DNA of 64,000 nt from Craspedostauros australis (Eukaryota > Bacillariophyta > Bacillariophyceae > Mastogloiales > Achnanthaceae). The stretch is from the NCBI GenBank assembly GCA_026770025.1, contig JAMXDE010000022.1, forward strand, positions 434,001 through 498,000, written 5' to 3'. Both the position numbers and the translations under genes were made by a program. The notes beneath the pieces were generated by a model that did no database searches, was not told where the DNA came from, and saw only the letters and a program-made list of their open reading frames with translations. Positions 53,350-64,000 of this stretch are shown one piece after another. How positions within the stretch are numbered: the stretch's first letter is position 1; the number at the start of each line of letters is the position of its first letter.

Positions 53350-55626
53350 TTACACATCCCCTCGCATGGCCACGTGCGTGGCCGTCACCAACTTGATGTG
53401 GATGCCGGAGTCGGAAATGTCGTAGTTCTGGCTCCTCGATATCTCCAGCACGCGCTGCAACGTCTCGAAACCGCTGATGACCTTGCCGACGCACGTTTCG
53501 CGCTTGTGATAGTGCTTGTTGTCCTGCAGGTTGATGTACATCGCCAACCCGCCCGACTGCTGCCCTCTCAGACCGACGGTCCAGATCTGATGCTCCGACT
53601 TGCCCTTCTCGATGAATTCGATCTTCGATCCTGCCGGATCGTTGTGCGATGGCACGACGTCGACGACGTGGGCCTGGGACCATGCGATTTCGGCGCCGTC
53701 CCAGACGTGTCGTCCTATCTGCTCCAACCACGTCCAGGCGGCATGCGGCGTGTCGTGGAACAGGAGGATGGATATCAGCTGCGGCTTGATCTGACCCTTC
53801 GTCTTGTCATCGCCCTGCAGCTGATCGATTTTGGAAAAGTCGAGCTCGAGGTTGACCTGCACGGGGCCTTCGCCGAATTCCTGGATGATGTGCGCGCGCG
53901 CGGATTGCTGGATGCGCTTCTCCAGGGCATTCACCTTGTGATTGATCTCCTCCTCCATGCGGTAGAGCTGCTTCTTCTGCTTCTCGATGAGATCGACGTC
54001 GATGTCGGCCCTGTCGCCGTCGATTGGTTGCCTGTCCGAAAAGAAGTCGATATTGCCTTCTCCGTCCTCCTGCAGCTCCTTGGCCGCCTGCGCCCACCGC
54101 GACAAATTCTCATGCAGCTGGATGGACTGACGTTCGATTTCCTGCAGATGCAGCAGCACGAAGGACTCTTCCTCCTTGAACTGGTCTAACTGCTGCGCGG
54201 CGAACAGGGCCTTGTGGTGCGACTCCCAGACCAGCAGACCGACGGCAAGTACGATGCACAGCTGCAGGACGTGGCCAAGTCGACAGTTGGAGAGTCGAAA
54301 GACGGATATCCGCCGTGCCCTGGCTCTGGACAGTCTGTACGGAGAGATGCGGCTGGTGATGCCACCACCGCCGCCGCCGCTGTTGCCTCCGATACTGCGC
54401 GTGCTCCTTCCGCTGGCGGACGTGCCCCAGCCATCTTCGTCGTCATCGGACGATGTGCCGGCCGTACCGGCGCGCCGCCGCAGGATGGCGGTTTTGCTGT
54501 TTCCATTCTGCGATTGCTTGGTCGCTTTGAGATCGTTGAGAATGTGATGCGTTGGCAGCACGGGCGAATGCGGTCCATTGCCGTTGTTGTTGGCCGTTCC
54601 GATGTTGCCGGTGGACATGCTGCCATTCATGCCTCCCATGCTGATTCCAGAAGCCAAGGATGAGGATGATTTGCTGGGCCTCGGCGCTTCACGACGTGCA
54701 TCCGCCCTCCTCCTCGTGGTTCGTCTGCCACCGTTGCTGTTGCCGCTGTTGGTGCCCATGCCAGAGATGTTGTCGCTGCTGCCACGGCTGTAAAAGTCCG
54801 GCAGCAGGGTGCCCTTGCCCGGCTCTGATGCCTTGACGACTCTGGATGGCTTTTTGGGTGCCTGATCTGGCACACCAACGAGCGGCGTTGATGATGGGAG
54901 GACCAGCTGCTGCGTTGGCTGGGCTGCCCGCATGCCGCCGAAGTCCATCGAACTTGCGGTTTGACGCATTGGCACGCGTGGTGACAAGGCCCCGGCAGAT
55001 GTGTTGCGATTGAGAAGCATGGAGTGGCTGTTCTTGAGAGGCGTGTGCGTCCGCGGCTGATTCATCGGCTGTTGATGTGCCTGGTGCTGTGATTGGTGCT
55101 GCTGTGATTGATGTTGATGTTGTTGGTGTGACTGTTGCTGCTGTTGCGAATGGGATTGTGAGTAGGTATGGGTGCCAATTCCATTGTGGGCGTATGTTCC
55201 GATGGTTGAGTGGGTTTGGCTTGGTGGCACAGGCGAAGAGGAATGTCGGATCATGACAGTATTCCGTGCCGGAAAAGCCGGGATGCTCGGTATGGTGACC
55301 TTAGGCTTGGACCTTTTGGAGGAGATGGTGGACGTGATGCTGTGTTCTGGCGACAAGGCCGGATTGTCGTTGCGACTATGGGCGCTGGTGGATGCTGTGG
55401 TGGCAGTGTTGGTCGTGATAATGCTGTTGTTGCCAGAACTGGCTCGCCTGCGGTCGGTTTGCGTGCTGTTGGTGTTGATTGTGCTGTTGGTATTGCCGAT
55501 GCTGCCGGTACTATCGGTATTGCTGATCGTGCCGGTGCTTGAGATGATGCTTGTGTCGCCCTCCAGACTTCCAGATGAACTCACGAGGTAGGCCTGTCCT
55601 AGGTTCTTACGACCCATTCGGGGCAT
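53350..55626 (-). CDS. Membrane-anchored cyclophilin-like protein
   Basis: 758 residues from ATG 55626 (MPRMGRKNL; 55617 is an equally good second ATG). The first 440 are low complexity: Ser/Thr/Asn repeats, a Gln/His tract near 165-195, and Gly runs. A single transmembrane segment (LGHVLQLCIVLAVGLLVW, about 450-470) is followed by a coiled coil (QLDQFKEEESFVLLHLQEIE onward, about 480-595). The C-terminal about 160 residues resemble the divergent cyclophilin-type domain common in diatoms: VNLELDF, PHAAWTWLEQIGRHVWDGAEIAW, GGLAMYINLQDN, ETCVGKVISGFETLQRV. Standard cyclophilin catalytic residues are not evident, so isomerase activity is doubtful. The layout suggests a type II protein with the domain in the ER/Golgi lumen. 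Confidence 0.7.
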   Translation of the reverse strand: MPRMGRKNLGQAYLVSSSGSLEGDTSIISSTGTISNTDSTGSIGNTNSTINTNSTQTDRRRASSGNNSIITTNTATTASTSAHSRNDNPALSPEHSITSTISSKRSKPKVTIPSIPAFPARNTVMIRHSSSPVPPSQTHSTIGTYAHNGIGTHTYSQSHSQQQQQSHQQHQHQSQQHQSQHQAHQQPMNQPRTHTPLKNSHSMLLNRNTSAGALSPRVPMRQTASSMDFGGMRAAQPTQQLVLPSSTPLVGVPDQAPKKPSRVVKASEPGKGTLLPDFYSRGSSDNISGMGTNSGNSNGGRRTTRRRADARREAPRPSKSSSSLASGISMGGMNGSMSTGNIGTANNNGNGPHSPVLPTHHILNDLKATKQSQNGNSKTAILRRRAGTAGTSSDDDEDGWGTSASGRSTRSIGGNSGGGGGGITSRISPYRLSRARARRISVFRLSNCRLGHVLQLCIVLAVGLLVWESHHKALFAAQQLDQFKEEESFVLLHLQEIERQSIQLHENLSRWAQAAKELQEDGEGNIDFFSDRQPIDGDRADIDVDLIEKQKKQLYRMEEEINHKVNALEKRIQQSARAHIIQEFGEGPVQVNLELDFSKIDQLQGDDKTKGQIKPQLISILLFHDTPHAAWTWLEQIGRHVWDGAEIAWSQAHVVDVVPSHNDPAGSKIEFIEKGKSEHQIWTVGLRGQQSGGLAMYINLQDNKHYHKRETCVGKVISGFETLQRVLEISRSQNYDISDSGIHIKLVTATHVAMRGDV

Positions 55627-55690
55627 GTCAGCCAGGCAGTCGGTGAGTGAATTGCACGTTGGAGTACCTGATTGCAATTGATGATTGCAG

Positions 55691-55725
55691 GTATGATATG
55701 ATATGGTATGATATGATATGATGTG
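55691..55725. repeat. (TATGA)n-like repeat
   Basis: About seven pentamer units with small variation, upstream of the cyclophilin-like gene. Confidence 0.8.
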
Positions 55726-55747
55726 ATAGCCGGAGAAATAGAAGCTG

Positions 55748-55778
55748 ATCAATCAATCAATCAATCAATGAATGAATC
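55748..55778. repeat. (AATC)n repeat
   Basis: About eight tetramers, the last ones AATG. Confidence 0.85.
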
Positions 55779-56358
55779 GGAGGATGAGTTGGAGGATGAA
55801 TCAGTGGATGGACCGATTTGGCTGTCACACAACACACAACCGGCTCACTTTTGTATTCTATGATATGCCGGATGCCTTCTGTTGCCTCTGGTGAACAGAC
55901 GGTTGAGTGATTGCGATGCGGTGTGATGCGATACGTTGTGCAGTCCAGAAATGCCTTTGCTGCCTCCTGCGATGGAAATGGGTTGATGGGCAATGAGTTT
56001 GCAACGAGGTCCTTGTAATGTGATCAATGACCTTCGTTGCCTTCTTTGTATTGAGGTTGAGCTGAATTGGATTGATTTGCGCCGCCGCTGCTTGATGGAT
56101 GGGATAATCGGTGGATTGTCACTCCTTCTGACGTTGACTCTCTGGGTTCAGATTGATGATGAACAATGAAGCTGCTGCTGCGGAGGATGCGATCCAAAAG
56201 ACCCACGTTGTTTTTCACCTTTCTTTTCTCTGGAGTGAGAGGTCGTTTGTGACTTGCTCTCTCAACGAACGCTTCCGATGGAGTCAACGCTGGTGTCTTG
56301 TGTTCCACTTCTTGATGATGTCTGAGAGTGCTCTTTGATGTTGTTGCAGAGCGATTTG

Positions 56359-56394
56359 CAATGTAGGCAATGTATGCAATGTATGCAATGTATG
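56359..56394. repeat. TGTATGCAA tandem repeat
   Basis: Four copies of a 9-mer (first copy TGTAGGCAA). Confidence 0.85.
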
Positions 56395-57260
56395 CTCTCT
56401 TTGAGTGATGTGGTGCTACCGCAAAGGACTATATTAATCGGTACTTGTTGCTTGTGTTTGCACAAGTGAAACGCAACACGTAGCGATGTGGCACAGCGAT
56501 AGGTTGTAGCCGAGAGGAGTGGTGGCAGAGAGTGTCGGTGCAACCGTTTCCAAGGAGGAGGTATCGTTTCTCCCGTGTTGTGGTTTCTCCTCTCCTTTCC
56601 TCTTCTTGTTGTCGTTGCCGTTGTCGCTGTCGTTGCCGTTGATGTTACCGTGGATGTTGGTGTCGGTGTTGGCATCGATGTTGGTGTTGTTGTGCCTCTG
56701 AGGCTCAAGTATCACATCATCGCGGTGTCGCACCAAGACAAAGGAAAGAAAAAGACACACCAAAACCACCACGGAATGACTCTGTCGTCTGTACGTCTAT
56801 CCATTGACATCAGCACAAGCAAACGCGCCGTGTTCTTTCTCTCCTATTTTGGCCCAGCAGGTCATTGCAGATCTGTCGGGATTCTGTCGCGTCGTCCAGA
56901 ATGGCATCTAGCCAGACTAAGAAACAGCGCTTGAAGTCAACTGTTAGCCGAATTAAGCTCATTTTAATTCGAATTTCATAATTTGCACGAAACCTAATAT
57001 CTTCAACAAACAACAACAGAGCTTCTCTCACAAACATGGTCTCCGTATCCAAATGGGCGCTGCCTCAATGATACTCGTATTATACGATCCACTCGTTCTA
57101 TACATGCCATCCCAAAAGGAAAGCAACGATCGCATTACACTCGATGACACAATCTCATCTTCCTTCATCTTGGGCACCGCTCGTGGAAAGACCAAGATAG
57201 CACACCATTCTCGGACTCGGATCATACGTGTACTCTCGTCGCAGACGCATCGTCGCAGCA

Positions 57261-58505
57261 ATGCATCTGTGGTGCTGTACTCGAATGATGATGCCCCTGA
57301 CAAGGTCGATGTGGATGCAGACCGTGGTGTTGCCCCAGCCGCAATCAGCATCGACGTCAACGGCATCGCCAATGCCGCCACCACCACCACAGAAACGAAG
57401 GATCAGCATCCTGCAATGCGCCTTGCTCATCGTCGTGCCTCTTGTCACCATGGCCGGCCAAGTAAGGATCGCTGCCTTCGCATCACAAGTCATGCAAGAC
57501 GATACTGCCACGGAGACGCCGACACAACAACAACAGCCGCGCGTCGATGCAATTTCCGAAGAACTGCGTGTCATCGTACCGGCCAAGGACGATCACTGGA
57601 ACATCTGCACCACAAAGATCGACGTCATTGACAAGGTCAGCTTCGCGCGGCTCTACCAATGCACCGGATCCAAGTACGAGCGCTTCGGCGAGAAGTTTCA
57701 GGCGCTGATTCGTGCCCGCGGGCAACGCGATAGCGATTGGGGCCGGCGCAAGTTGCCCATCGGCAAACCCAACGCGACGGTCGTCGTGCTGGGCAATTCG
57801 CATATGCGGCAGGTCCTCGTGCAGCTCGTGGGGCAGTATGCGCAGAGCCGTATCTCCGCCAAGACCTTGCCGCCGCCACCGGACTGCAAGTCCAGCAAAC
57901 CGATGCCGTGTGGACAGTATGCGGAGATCACATTTCGGGACAACGGCAGCCGCATCGTGGCCATCATCAATTCGCCCATCGTCTATGCCAGCGATTGGCA
58001 AGCGCGGTTGCGGCAGTGGGTGCCGAGTTGGCAGGATGTGGATGCCATCGTGTTGGGGCGCTTCAACACGGTGGGCGAGAGCAAGGGCACCAGCTTTGAA
58101 CGCGCCATGCTGGAGTTATCGCAGCACATGGACGGCGTCGATTTTACGAGGATACCTCCGCCGCGGTTGGAGCATTTCGTCAGGCTGTACGATGGACCCA
58201 TTCTCTTCCTGTCCATGTTCTCGCGATATAACCAGCGTGGATTTCTGCGGCAGATGAAGGGCATGCAGACCCAGCTGCAGCAGTCTCCTGCGGATCAGCG
58301 ACGGTCGAACATCGCTTTCCTCAATGCCAGACGGTACATGGAGGAGCTGGGCGAGTGCAGTTCCATCGACCGTTTGGGGGAACGGCAACTGCCAAGCACG
58401 TGCGGCACGGCACCGAAGGGACACACCTGCACAGGGACGTTGGGGAGTCATGCGGATCTGGCGGTGTGGGATGTGGTGGAAGAGCTGTATCGGTTGCTGC
58501 GGTGA
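57261..58505 (+). CDS. SGNH/PC-esterase-like type II membrane protein (tentative)
   Basis: 414 residues from the first ATG in frame. ATGs from 57285 are alternatives. A single hydrophobic segment (ISILQCALLIVVPLVTMAG, about 48-66) follows a short basic stretch, giving a type II topology. The lumenal part has VVVLGNSHMRQVL (about 174-186), which matches the first block of SGNH/GDSL-like acyltransferases and esterases (Gly-Asn-Ser-His around the nucleophile). Near the end are CGTAPKGHTCTG and GSHADLAVWDVVEELY, which could supply the catalytic histidine. Such enzymes often add or remove acetyl groups on glycans in the Golgi. The assignment rests mainly on the first motif and is moderate. Confidence 0.6.
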   Translation: MHLWCCTRMMMPLTRSMWMQTVVLPQPQSASTSTASPMPPPPPQKRRISILQCALLIVVPLVTMAGQVRIAAFASQVMQDDTATETPTQQQQPRVDAISEELRVIVPAKDDHWNICTTKIDVIDKVSFARLYQCTGSKYERFGEKFQALIRARGQRDSDWGRRKLPIGKPNATVVVLGNSHMRQVLVQLVGQYAQSRISAKTLPPPPDCKSSKPMPCGQYAEITFRDNGSRIVAIINSPIVYASDWQARLRQWVPSWQDVDAIVLGRFNTVGESKGTSFERAMLELSQHMDGVDFTRIPPPRLEHFVRLYDGPILFLSMFSRYNQRGFLRQMKGMQTQLQQSPADQRRSNIAFLNARRYMEELGECSSIDRLGERQLPSTCGTAPKGHTCTGTLGSHADLAVWDVVEELYRLLR

Positions 58506-59011
58506 TACCTATTGCCCATGTGGAAACGTTGTTGTTGGGAAACTCAGTAGGTATCGCAACGAACCATACTTCCTCGTGCAATCGCACACTGGCAATGCAT
58601 CGGAGGCAATGGCTCAACACTTAATCAAATGTCTGGTACAAACGTGGATGTAAACCAAAGATGCAATCTGCGAACAGGAATCGTAGTTCCATACTATGCT
58701 CTTCAAGCCTCATAGAGTAGAACTTTTCGAGATGGCTGCAATGGCATCGCTGGGTGACACAACCCACCATTCATTCACTGATTGACATCATGCATACGAG
58801 TCAAGGAGATGGAGTGTAGAGTGCGTACTGCTGTAAAAACAACTGGTATGATATTCTACTTGGGGACATGAATGTGTATGGCACGGCACTACGTATGCTA
58901 TCAAAAAAGCTCGATCCGGGTCACTGTGCTTGTTTTTCTCGCAAAAAACTAGACTAAGGAAACGGGGGAGCACAAGCCACCAATCAATCGATCGATCAAC
59001 TCGCCTCGCAT
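58506..59011. other. Convergent intergenic space
   Basis: About 500 bp between two gene ends. Nothing recognised. Confidence 0.4.
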
Positions 59012-61730
59012 TTACTCGATATCGAATCCGGTGGCAACCATCGTCACAGCAATGTTCAGCTTCTCCTTCAGCGCTTCTTTGGACTCGTACAGCGGCAAGT
59101 CAATTCGGTTGAAGCAAGTGCTGTGGATACGAGGAGCGTGGAAGTGGTAGCAACCAAATAAAAAATGGATTCGCGGAAGCAGATGGCAAGAATTGATTTT
59201 GTGTGAGAGAGGGAACGTGAAAGCAAATGCAGATGTATGTGCATGTCTTTGTATCTGCCCTGTTTTCGCATCACAGCGAGAGTGCAATACTTACTGTGCT
59301 CGCGGATACAGACAGACTCCGAGCCCGACACCGTGAATGGTGAATTTACGGATGTTTCCATCATTTCCTTGGAGGACACCGAAGCCACGTGACGGAACGC
59401 CGGATGTTCCCGTGACGAACTGCAGTAATCGCGCCTTCATCTCCTGATCAAAATCGGACACAACTTCCCAGAACCATCGGCAGGATGGGTGGTCGCCACC
59501 GATATCATCGTACTCGCCGGAGTACTCGGTGTGCTCCTGCCAATCATCCATGTCAATTTCGGGCAGACCGCACATGAGCAATTCTAGTTCCTGGAAGTCA
59601 AAGACTGTGAGGAGCGGCTCTGGGATGACGTCAAAGAATCCGAGCAGCAGTTCGTTGAGTTGGAATTTGACGCGGTCCAGGAGCTTGTACTTGAGACATG
59701 CCTCGAGGTATTCCGGGAAGTTTGTGTTGTCGACCTCGATGTCCGCTCCGCCCTCGACGAGCTGGACCTCCTCCTTCTGTCCCAGTATCTCCTGCGAGAC
59801 GGTGAAGTCTAGACAGAGCATGGATAGGTCATCGCCGTTGTCCGCCATCTGCTTGAGCTGCTTGAGACTGTTGTAGTATTCCTCATCAATCGTTTCCAGA
59901 TCCCTGAACTGGATTGGCCATCCGAGGATGTGCTTGTACAAGTGCTGCACCATGTGACCTGCGACGAGCTGTCTGTCGAAGAGCGCCTTGCCCATGACAC
60001 GGCCAAGGAATCGGTAGTACACCAAGTGGTCCTCGCAGCAGTACTCTGTTGATTGCGAGAGGAGGGAGAATGGCACGGGAGCGTGGACGCAGAATGGAAT
60101 GTGGTGTGATGGAACATGTAGGCATCATGAAGGTGCGTGTGTATATATGTGTGTATGTGTGTATGTGTGTATGTGTGTGAGTGATGAATATTAACAACAT
60201 TGACGTTGACGATGTCAATGACAATACCATGACAACGATACCACTACTGCCAACCACACGAAGAATGCCTTCTCCACTGCACAAGCACAAATGCAATTGA
60301 GAAACGAACGACGTACCGGATGCTGGATTGATCTGCATGCACATTTGATTGACGGCGGACGACTGCCACAGTCCCATATCGGGATCGAATATCTCATGCG
60401 TGACGAGCTGGAACCATTCACGCGCCAGGCCACCGGCATCGATCCCCATCTCGCCGATGAATTCAAATCGCCATAGCTTGCGCAGATCCTTTCGCGACAG
60501 CGACATGACGGCGTCGACGCTGTCTCCTAGGAGGTACTGGCGACGCACGTTCATTCGCATGTGGCCTTCGTTCCATTCCACGCAGAGTCTGGCGCAGGTA
60601 TCCTGGAACCATTGCGCCTTCTCTGAGAAGTCCTTGTCCTGCGCCTCCGCGATCTGACGGTAGGTGACGAGGTCCGTGTTGTCGGTGCTCTTGATCTTCG
60701 AATCCACGACGGCCTCCGTGGCAGGCACGAGCGAGAGGACGCCGGTGCGGATTCTGGGATCGTCGCCAGGGCGGAACTCCAGCCTTCTGACGTAGGCGGA
60801 CTTATCCGTGTCAAATCTTTTGTTCATGTCCACGTCTCCCTTGTCGTCCATGCGGATCCATTGGAATTTCATGTCGGTGACGCGGACGGTTCTGGTCCAT
60901 CCGTCCTTGTCGTACTTGAGCTTGATCTGCGCCGCCTCGTTCTTCGGCTGCTGCTTCTGCTCCGTGAGCGCCTTTGGCAGCTTGAAACGGATGCGCTGGC
61001 CAGGTCCGGCGTTGGCAGGACACGTGACGAGGACGCGCACGCCACCGGCCAGCAGAGCGAAGGGGGCGCCGGGCTTGACGCCGCCGGGCACCTGCACCTC
61101 GAAGAGCTGCGTGTCGTCGTCCTTCTTCTTTGGGGCGGGTTTGGGCGGTGCGGCAGTGCCATTGGTGGCCGAGCCGTTGGATTGCTCCGATCGCATGGAG
61201 TCGGTGCGCAGAGAGGAGGGGGGCTCCGGTGGGCGCGTGATGTTGGTGGGCGCCGGCGGAGGCACGATGCGGACGCTGAGACCGGGCCGCGCACCGGGAG
61301 GACAGGTGACCATGAGCTGCTGGCCGCGGATGGTGACGGGGAACTGCTCGTTGTCGCCGACGCCTTCCGGGATGGTGACCATGTAGGCGCCGGAGTTGTC
61401 GTCTAGCTTCCTGACGTTGTCAGAGTCAGGGGGCATGTTCTGGCCGGCAGGGGCGCCGCCCGCAGGAGGACCGGGATCATTGGGCACGGTGATCTGCAGG
61501 GACTGGCCGGGCCTGGAGTCCATGGGACATCGGACCCTGACAATTCGGTTGCCGGCGTAGACCTGGAACTCCTCTCCTGGCTTGACGCTCTCTGGCACCG
61601 TCACACGGAAGACGGTGGAGCCGCCTGGCACGGAAGTCGCGCCTGGGCCGCCGGTGCTCTTGGTCTTCTTTGGCTTTTCGTCGCTTCCGCCATTGCTGCT
61701 CTTCTTGCTCTTGAAGAATTTCTTCAACAT
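59012..61730 (-). CDS. HECT-type E3 ubiquitin ligase
   Basis: Three exons (60317-61730, 59295-60045, 59012-59120) with introns of 271 and 174 bp give 757 residues in one frame. The N-terminus has a lysine-rich start, then three copies of an about 45-residue motif of the form V-x-V-P-x-G-V-x-P-G ... V-x-C-P ... P-G (about 40-85, 120-165, 215-255). A short WW-like or linker region (DKDGWTRTVRV, FQWIRMDDKGD) follows. The HECT domain starts near 405 (RKDLRKLWRFEFIGEMGIDAGG, then DHLVYYRFLGRVMGKALFD). The catalytic cysteine is in HTCFNRIDLP (Cys724), about 33 residues from the end, as usual. The enzyme accepts ubiquitin from an E2 on this cysteine and passes it to targets. The last intron splits the His-Thr-Cys motif, which supports the splice choice. 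Confidence 0.9.
60135..60179. repeat. (TGTGTGTA)n repeat in HECT gene intron
   Basis: TGTGTGTA units within the intron 60046-60316. Confidence 0.85.
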
Positions 61731-63264
61731 GGTTGCCGTCGTTTGTTGCTGTTGTGTCTGCTGCTTCTGCTGTTGTCTCTGCTAGTGCTATTGCTAGTGC
61801 TGATACAAGGGCTGATACAAGGGCCGATACAAGGGCTGAGACTAGTGATGCTGAGTAGTGACGGCCTTCGCCCAATACTCGTGTTTGTACTATACGGTAC
61901 TGTGATGATGCACAATTCACTCCAAGCCGCACAACGACAACGCGCCTCCAGTCCTTCGCGAATCAAGTCAATGACCTTGCCGCGGTTGCTCCTGCGTTGG
62001 TGGTGGTATGAGACCTGCGCTCTCTCGGGATCGCACGATCAAGCACGAATAACGTCCACAATGCAAGAGCAAGAATACGAGCTGAGTGCGCACAAAGCGG
62101 TGCTGTGCGAGTAGCGATGGCCTTCGTTTGTGTCCTCTTGCAAGATGTATCGTTGGATGGATGTACGCGCAGGTATGCAGACTACCAACTGTCCAATGTG
62201 GTTGCTGTCGCTCTGCCCTTGCTTTGCTTTGCTTTGCTTCACTCTCCTCTGCGTTATTGTGATGAACTGCTGCAATGAAAATGTTCAGATCCCTGTCTCT
62301 CGCTTGTTGATGGTGCGACTTTTGGTTTGGCTTTGCCTCTTCGTCTTCTTGTCGCACGCTTTGCACTCCTCCGTGCCTGTGCGGTCTTCCGCGTTGTGCT
62401 GTCTGACAAATTTGGCGGTGTCTTCTCTTCGTCTTTTCTGGCGGAGCTCGTATTGCGCACAAATTGTACTCGCGTGTTCGTAAGAGGTCTGCGAAGTTGC
62501 CCGAACGGCTTCCGCGACACACACACAAATGAACAATCTGAAACAAAGAGTGAGCAAACAAACAGACACCGCAACAAGGAAGGCAAAGACAAGGAGACAA
62601 CGGTGGTGCTCTTGTTGACTGTCTCTTCGGTCGGTGTTGTCGTCGTGTTCGAATGAAGCAGATCCAGACCAGTCTGGATGTATGGTAATTGTGGTTTGGC
62701 CTAAAGTAGCTGTCGTTGGTGTGGATGCAGAGTGATAGTGATACGCGTGTTGTTCGAGCTATCAACGGAAGAGGCGGCGGGCACAGCTGTTGGTGGTGAT
62801 GATGTGACGATGTTCTGCACCCTTGGCTGACTTTTGTCGCCGAAACAGATCGCCGCCGAACGCCAAGAGTCATCGCATCACCCAGGAATGGCCACACCGA
62901 AGCGACGAAGGTTGTTCCTCTCTCATTCCCGTATGACTCAATAATGTCAAAGGTCACTCAGACAACTTCTCAAGGTCATTCACACAGTGCCATGACCGTG
63001 TCCAGTCGACAAATCGAACTCCACGAACTCAACACAACAATCTAAGAAACGAGTCTAGAGAGTGAAGGCGCAAGGCGAAGCCAAATGAGGCAAGCACCTC
63101 CATCTCCACAAACCTGGCCTCTGTCACCTATTATATTATACTCCCCTCGAATCTACAATAGCATGGATCTCCGCCATACCTACACCATCCATGCATATAC
63201 CATCCATGCATCTATCTCTATCTCTATCTCAATACCTGTGTGTCCCTGACTGCATCTATTCTGT
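61731..63264. other. Intergenic upstream of the HECT gene
   Basis: 1.5 kb. It contains a repeat of GGGC(T/C)GATACAA units (about 61799-61840) and a TCTATC run (about 63209-63231). The minus-strand frame 61968-62957 has no ATG-led or family support. Confidence 0.4.
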
Positions 63265-64000
63265 TCAAGATATTGAGTTGTGACGATCGCGTTGCTGCTG
63301 ACGACACAGCTTCACCACCTGATCATGGATGCGGACCATCGACTCCATGTACTGCCGCTGGTGAGGAGGCACGACTTCATCCGTGGTGCTCCAATCAAAC
63401 GGCGCCGGAGGATGGAAGATGGAGTCGTAGTACTTCTGGAATTCATCGTCGCCGTCATAGTCCAGCAGCTTCCCGATGACGCTCCTATCTCGACCTCCTT
63501 GCAACACGCCCGACGCATCCGAGTCAAAGAAGTTGATGCATCCCAACGTGCGATCCCCATGCTGCAGCAGCTGCGAGAACAGCACATGCAGCAGGGTCGT
63601 GTAGACGTGGATGCCCATCAGAGCGTCCTCATTGAGATGCCGCTTCACGCTCGTGGATTTGATGATCTCGTACGGATTGCGGTACAGGTACACGTGCGAG
63701 CAGTCCACCTGTGCGCGTTCACAGATCGTGTTGTACCAGACATCCAGATTGGGATAAGTGAGGGGACGGCATGGTCCCAGGAAGCTGGGGTACGACAGCA
63801 ACCCCGAACTCGGGGTGTTGAACAGCGTGTTGACTGGCAATGCCAACTGCTTGCTCGTCCCACCATGCCGCACGTCCTGCCACCCGCTCTGCGCCTTGCT
63901 CTCCATGTTCTGCATGGCATGAACAAGCCGTTCCTCGATGCGCGTGATATTGGGTTCCTTGATGTTGGACATCCAGTGATTCGACAGCGATCTGCGGCAT
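63265..64000 (-). CDS. Sulfotransferase-like protein, 5' end outside the window
   Basis: The frame is open to the right edge, so the N-terminus is missing. An ATG at 63972 exists, but the codons before it are also open. About 244 residues are visible. The motif VYLYRNPYEIIKSTSVKR with LTYPNLDVWYNTICERA before it resembles the 3'-phosphate-binding segment (Arg ... Ser) of PAPS-dependent sulfotransferases, as seen in many uncharacterised diatom proteins. The C-terminal part (PPHQRQYMESMVRIHDQVVKL) is helical. The PAPS-binding P-loop would lie outside the window, so the call is tentative. Family members move sulfate to sugars, proteins or small molecules in the Golgi or cytosol. Confidence 0.5.
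   Translation of the reverse strand, partial: CRRSLSNHWMSNIKEPNITRIEERLVHAMQNMESKAQSGWQDVRHGGTSKQLALPVNTLFNTPSSGLLSYPSFLGPCRPLTYPNLDVWYNTICERAQVDCSHVYLYRNPYEIIKSTSVKRHLNEDALMGIHVYTTLLHVLFSQLLQHGDRTLGCINFFDSDASGVLQGGRDRSVIGKLLDYDGDDEFQKYYDSIFHPPAPFDWSTTDEVVPPHQRQYMESMVRIHDQVVKLCRQQQRDRHNSIS

Larger units (their letters stand above)
55627..57260. other. Intergenic with several microsatellites
   Basis: 1.6 kb between divergent genes. It holds TATGA, AATC and TGTATGCAA repeats. A frame overlapping the next gene in another phase (57053-57631) is noted separately. No other gene is supported. Confidence 0.4.

Noticed and set aside
61968-62957. 329-codon minus-strand frame upstream of the HECT gene
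   Set aside because: Irregular composition, no domain, lies in the expected promoter region, and has competing frames.

Overview
The window is nuclear DNA from a eukaryotic alga, most likely a diatom. The reasons are: a CRAL-TRIO protein ending in a domain of the diatom-type DUF6824 family; two paralogous precursors with a signal peptide followed by a TAFAP motif, which matches the plastid-import signature of algae with red secondary plastids; an ATPase plus repeat-helix protein of a kind expanded in diatoms; short GT-AG introns; and long intergenic spaces with microsatellites. I cannot name the genus. I saw no rRNA, tRNA, CRISPR or viral gene.

Positions 1-25640 are a tandem segmental duplication. 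One unit holds an aspartoacylase-like gene (+), a very large STAND-like ATPase (-), and a plastid-type precursor (-). Unit 1 enters the window inside the last part of its aspartoacylase (1-294), has an intact ATPase (645-4916) and the precursor (7031-7834). Unit 2 has a full aspartoacylase (11163-12497), an ATPase cut in two (12824-14290 and 20328-23138) and the precursor (24525-25313). The cut is caused by a 6.04-kb PIF/Harbinger-type DNA transposon (14291-20327). It has 23-bp inverted ends, a CTG target duplication, an apparently intact DDE transposase and a large divergent accessory gene. Unit 1 still carries the uninterrupted site.

Positions 26197-29762 are a second, unrelated and decayed Harbinger-like element. 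It has long terminal inverted repeats, arrays of a CCGGACA motif in mirrored orientation at both ends, and a transposase broken by stops and frame changes.

Positions 30421-64000 are ordinary single-copy genes. In order: ankyrin-repeat protein (-), SLC34-type Na/phosphate cotransporter (-), EF-hand/nitroreductase fusion (-), TPR-like protein (+), secreted 2-oxoglutarate/Fe(II) dioxygenase with TPRs (-), CRAL-TRIO/DUF6824 protein (+), DUF924 protein (-), membrane-anchored cyclophilin-like protein (-), SGNH-like membrane protein (+), HECT ubiquitin ligase (-), and a sulfotransferase-like gene (-) running off the right edge. There is no sign that these neighbours form one pathway. The strongest biology here is the duplication, its recent disruption by a transposon, and the two contrasting transposon architectures.
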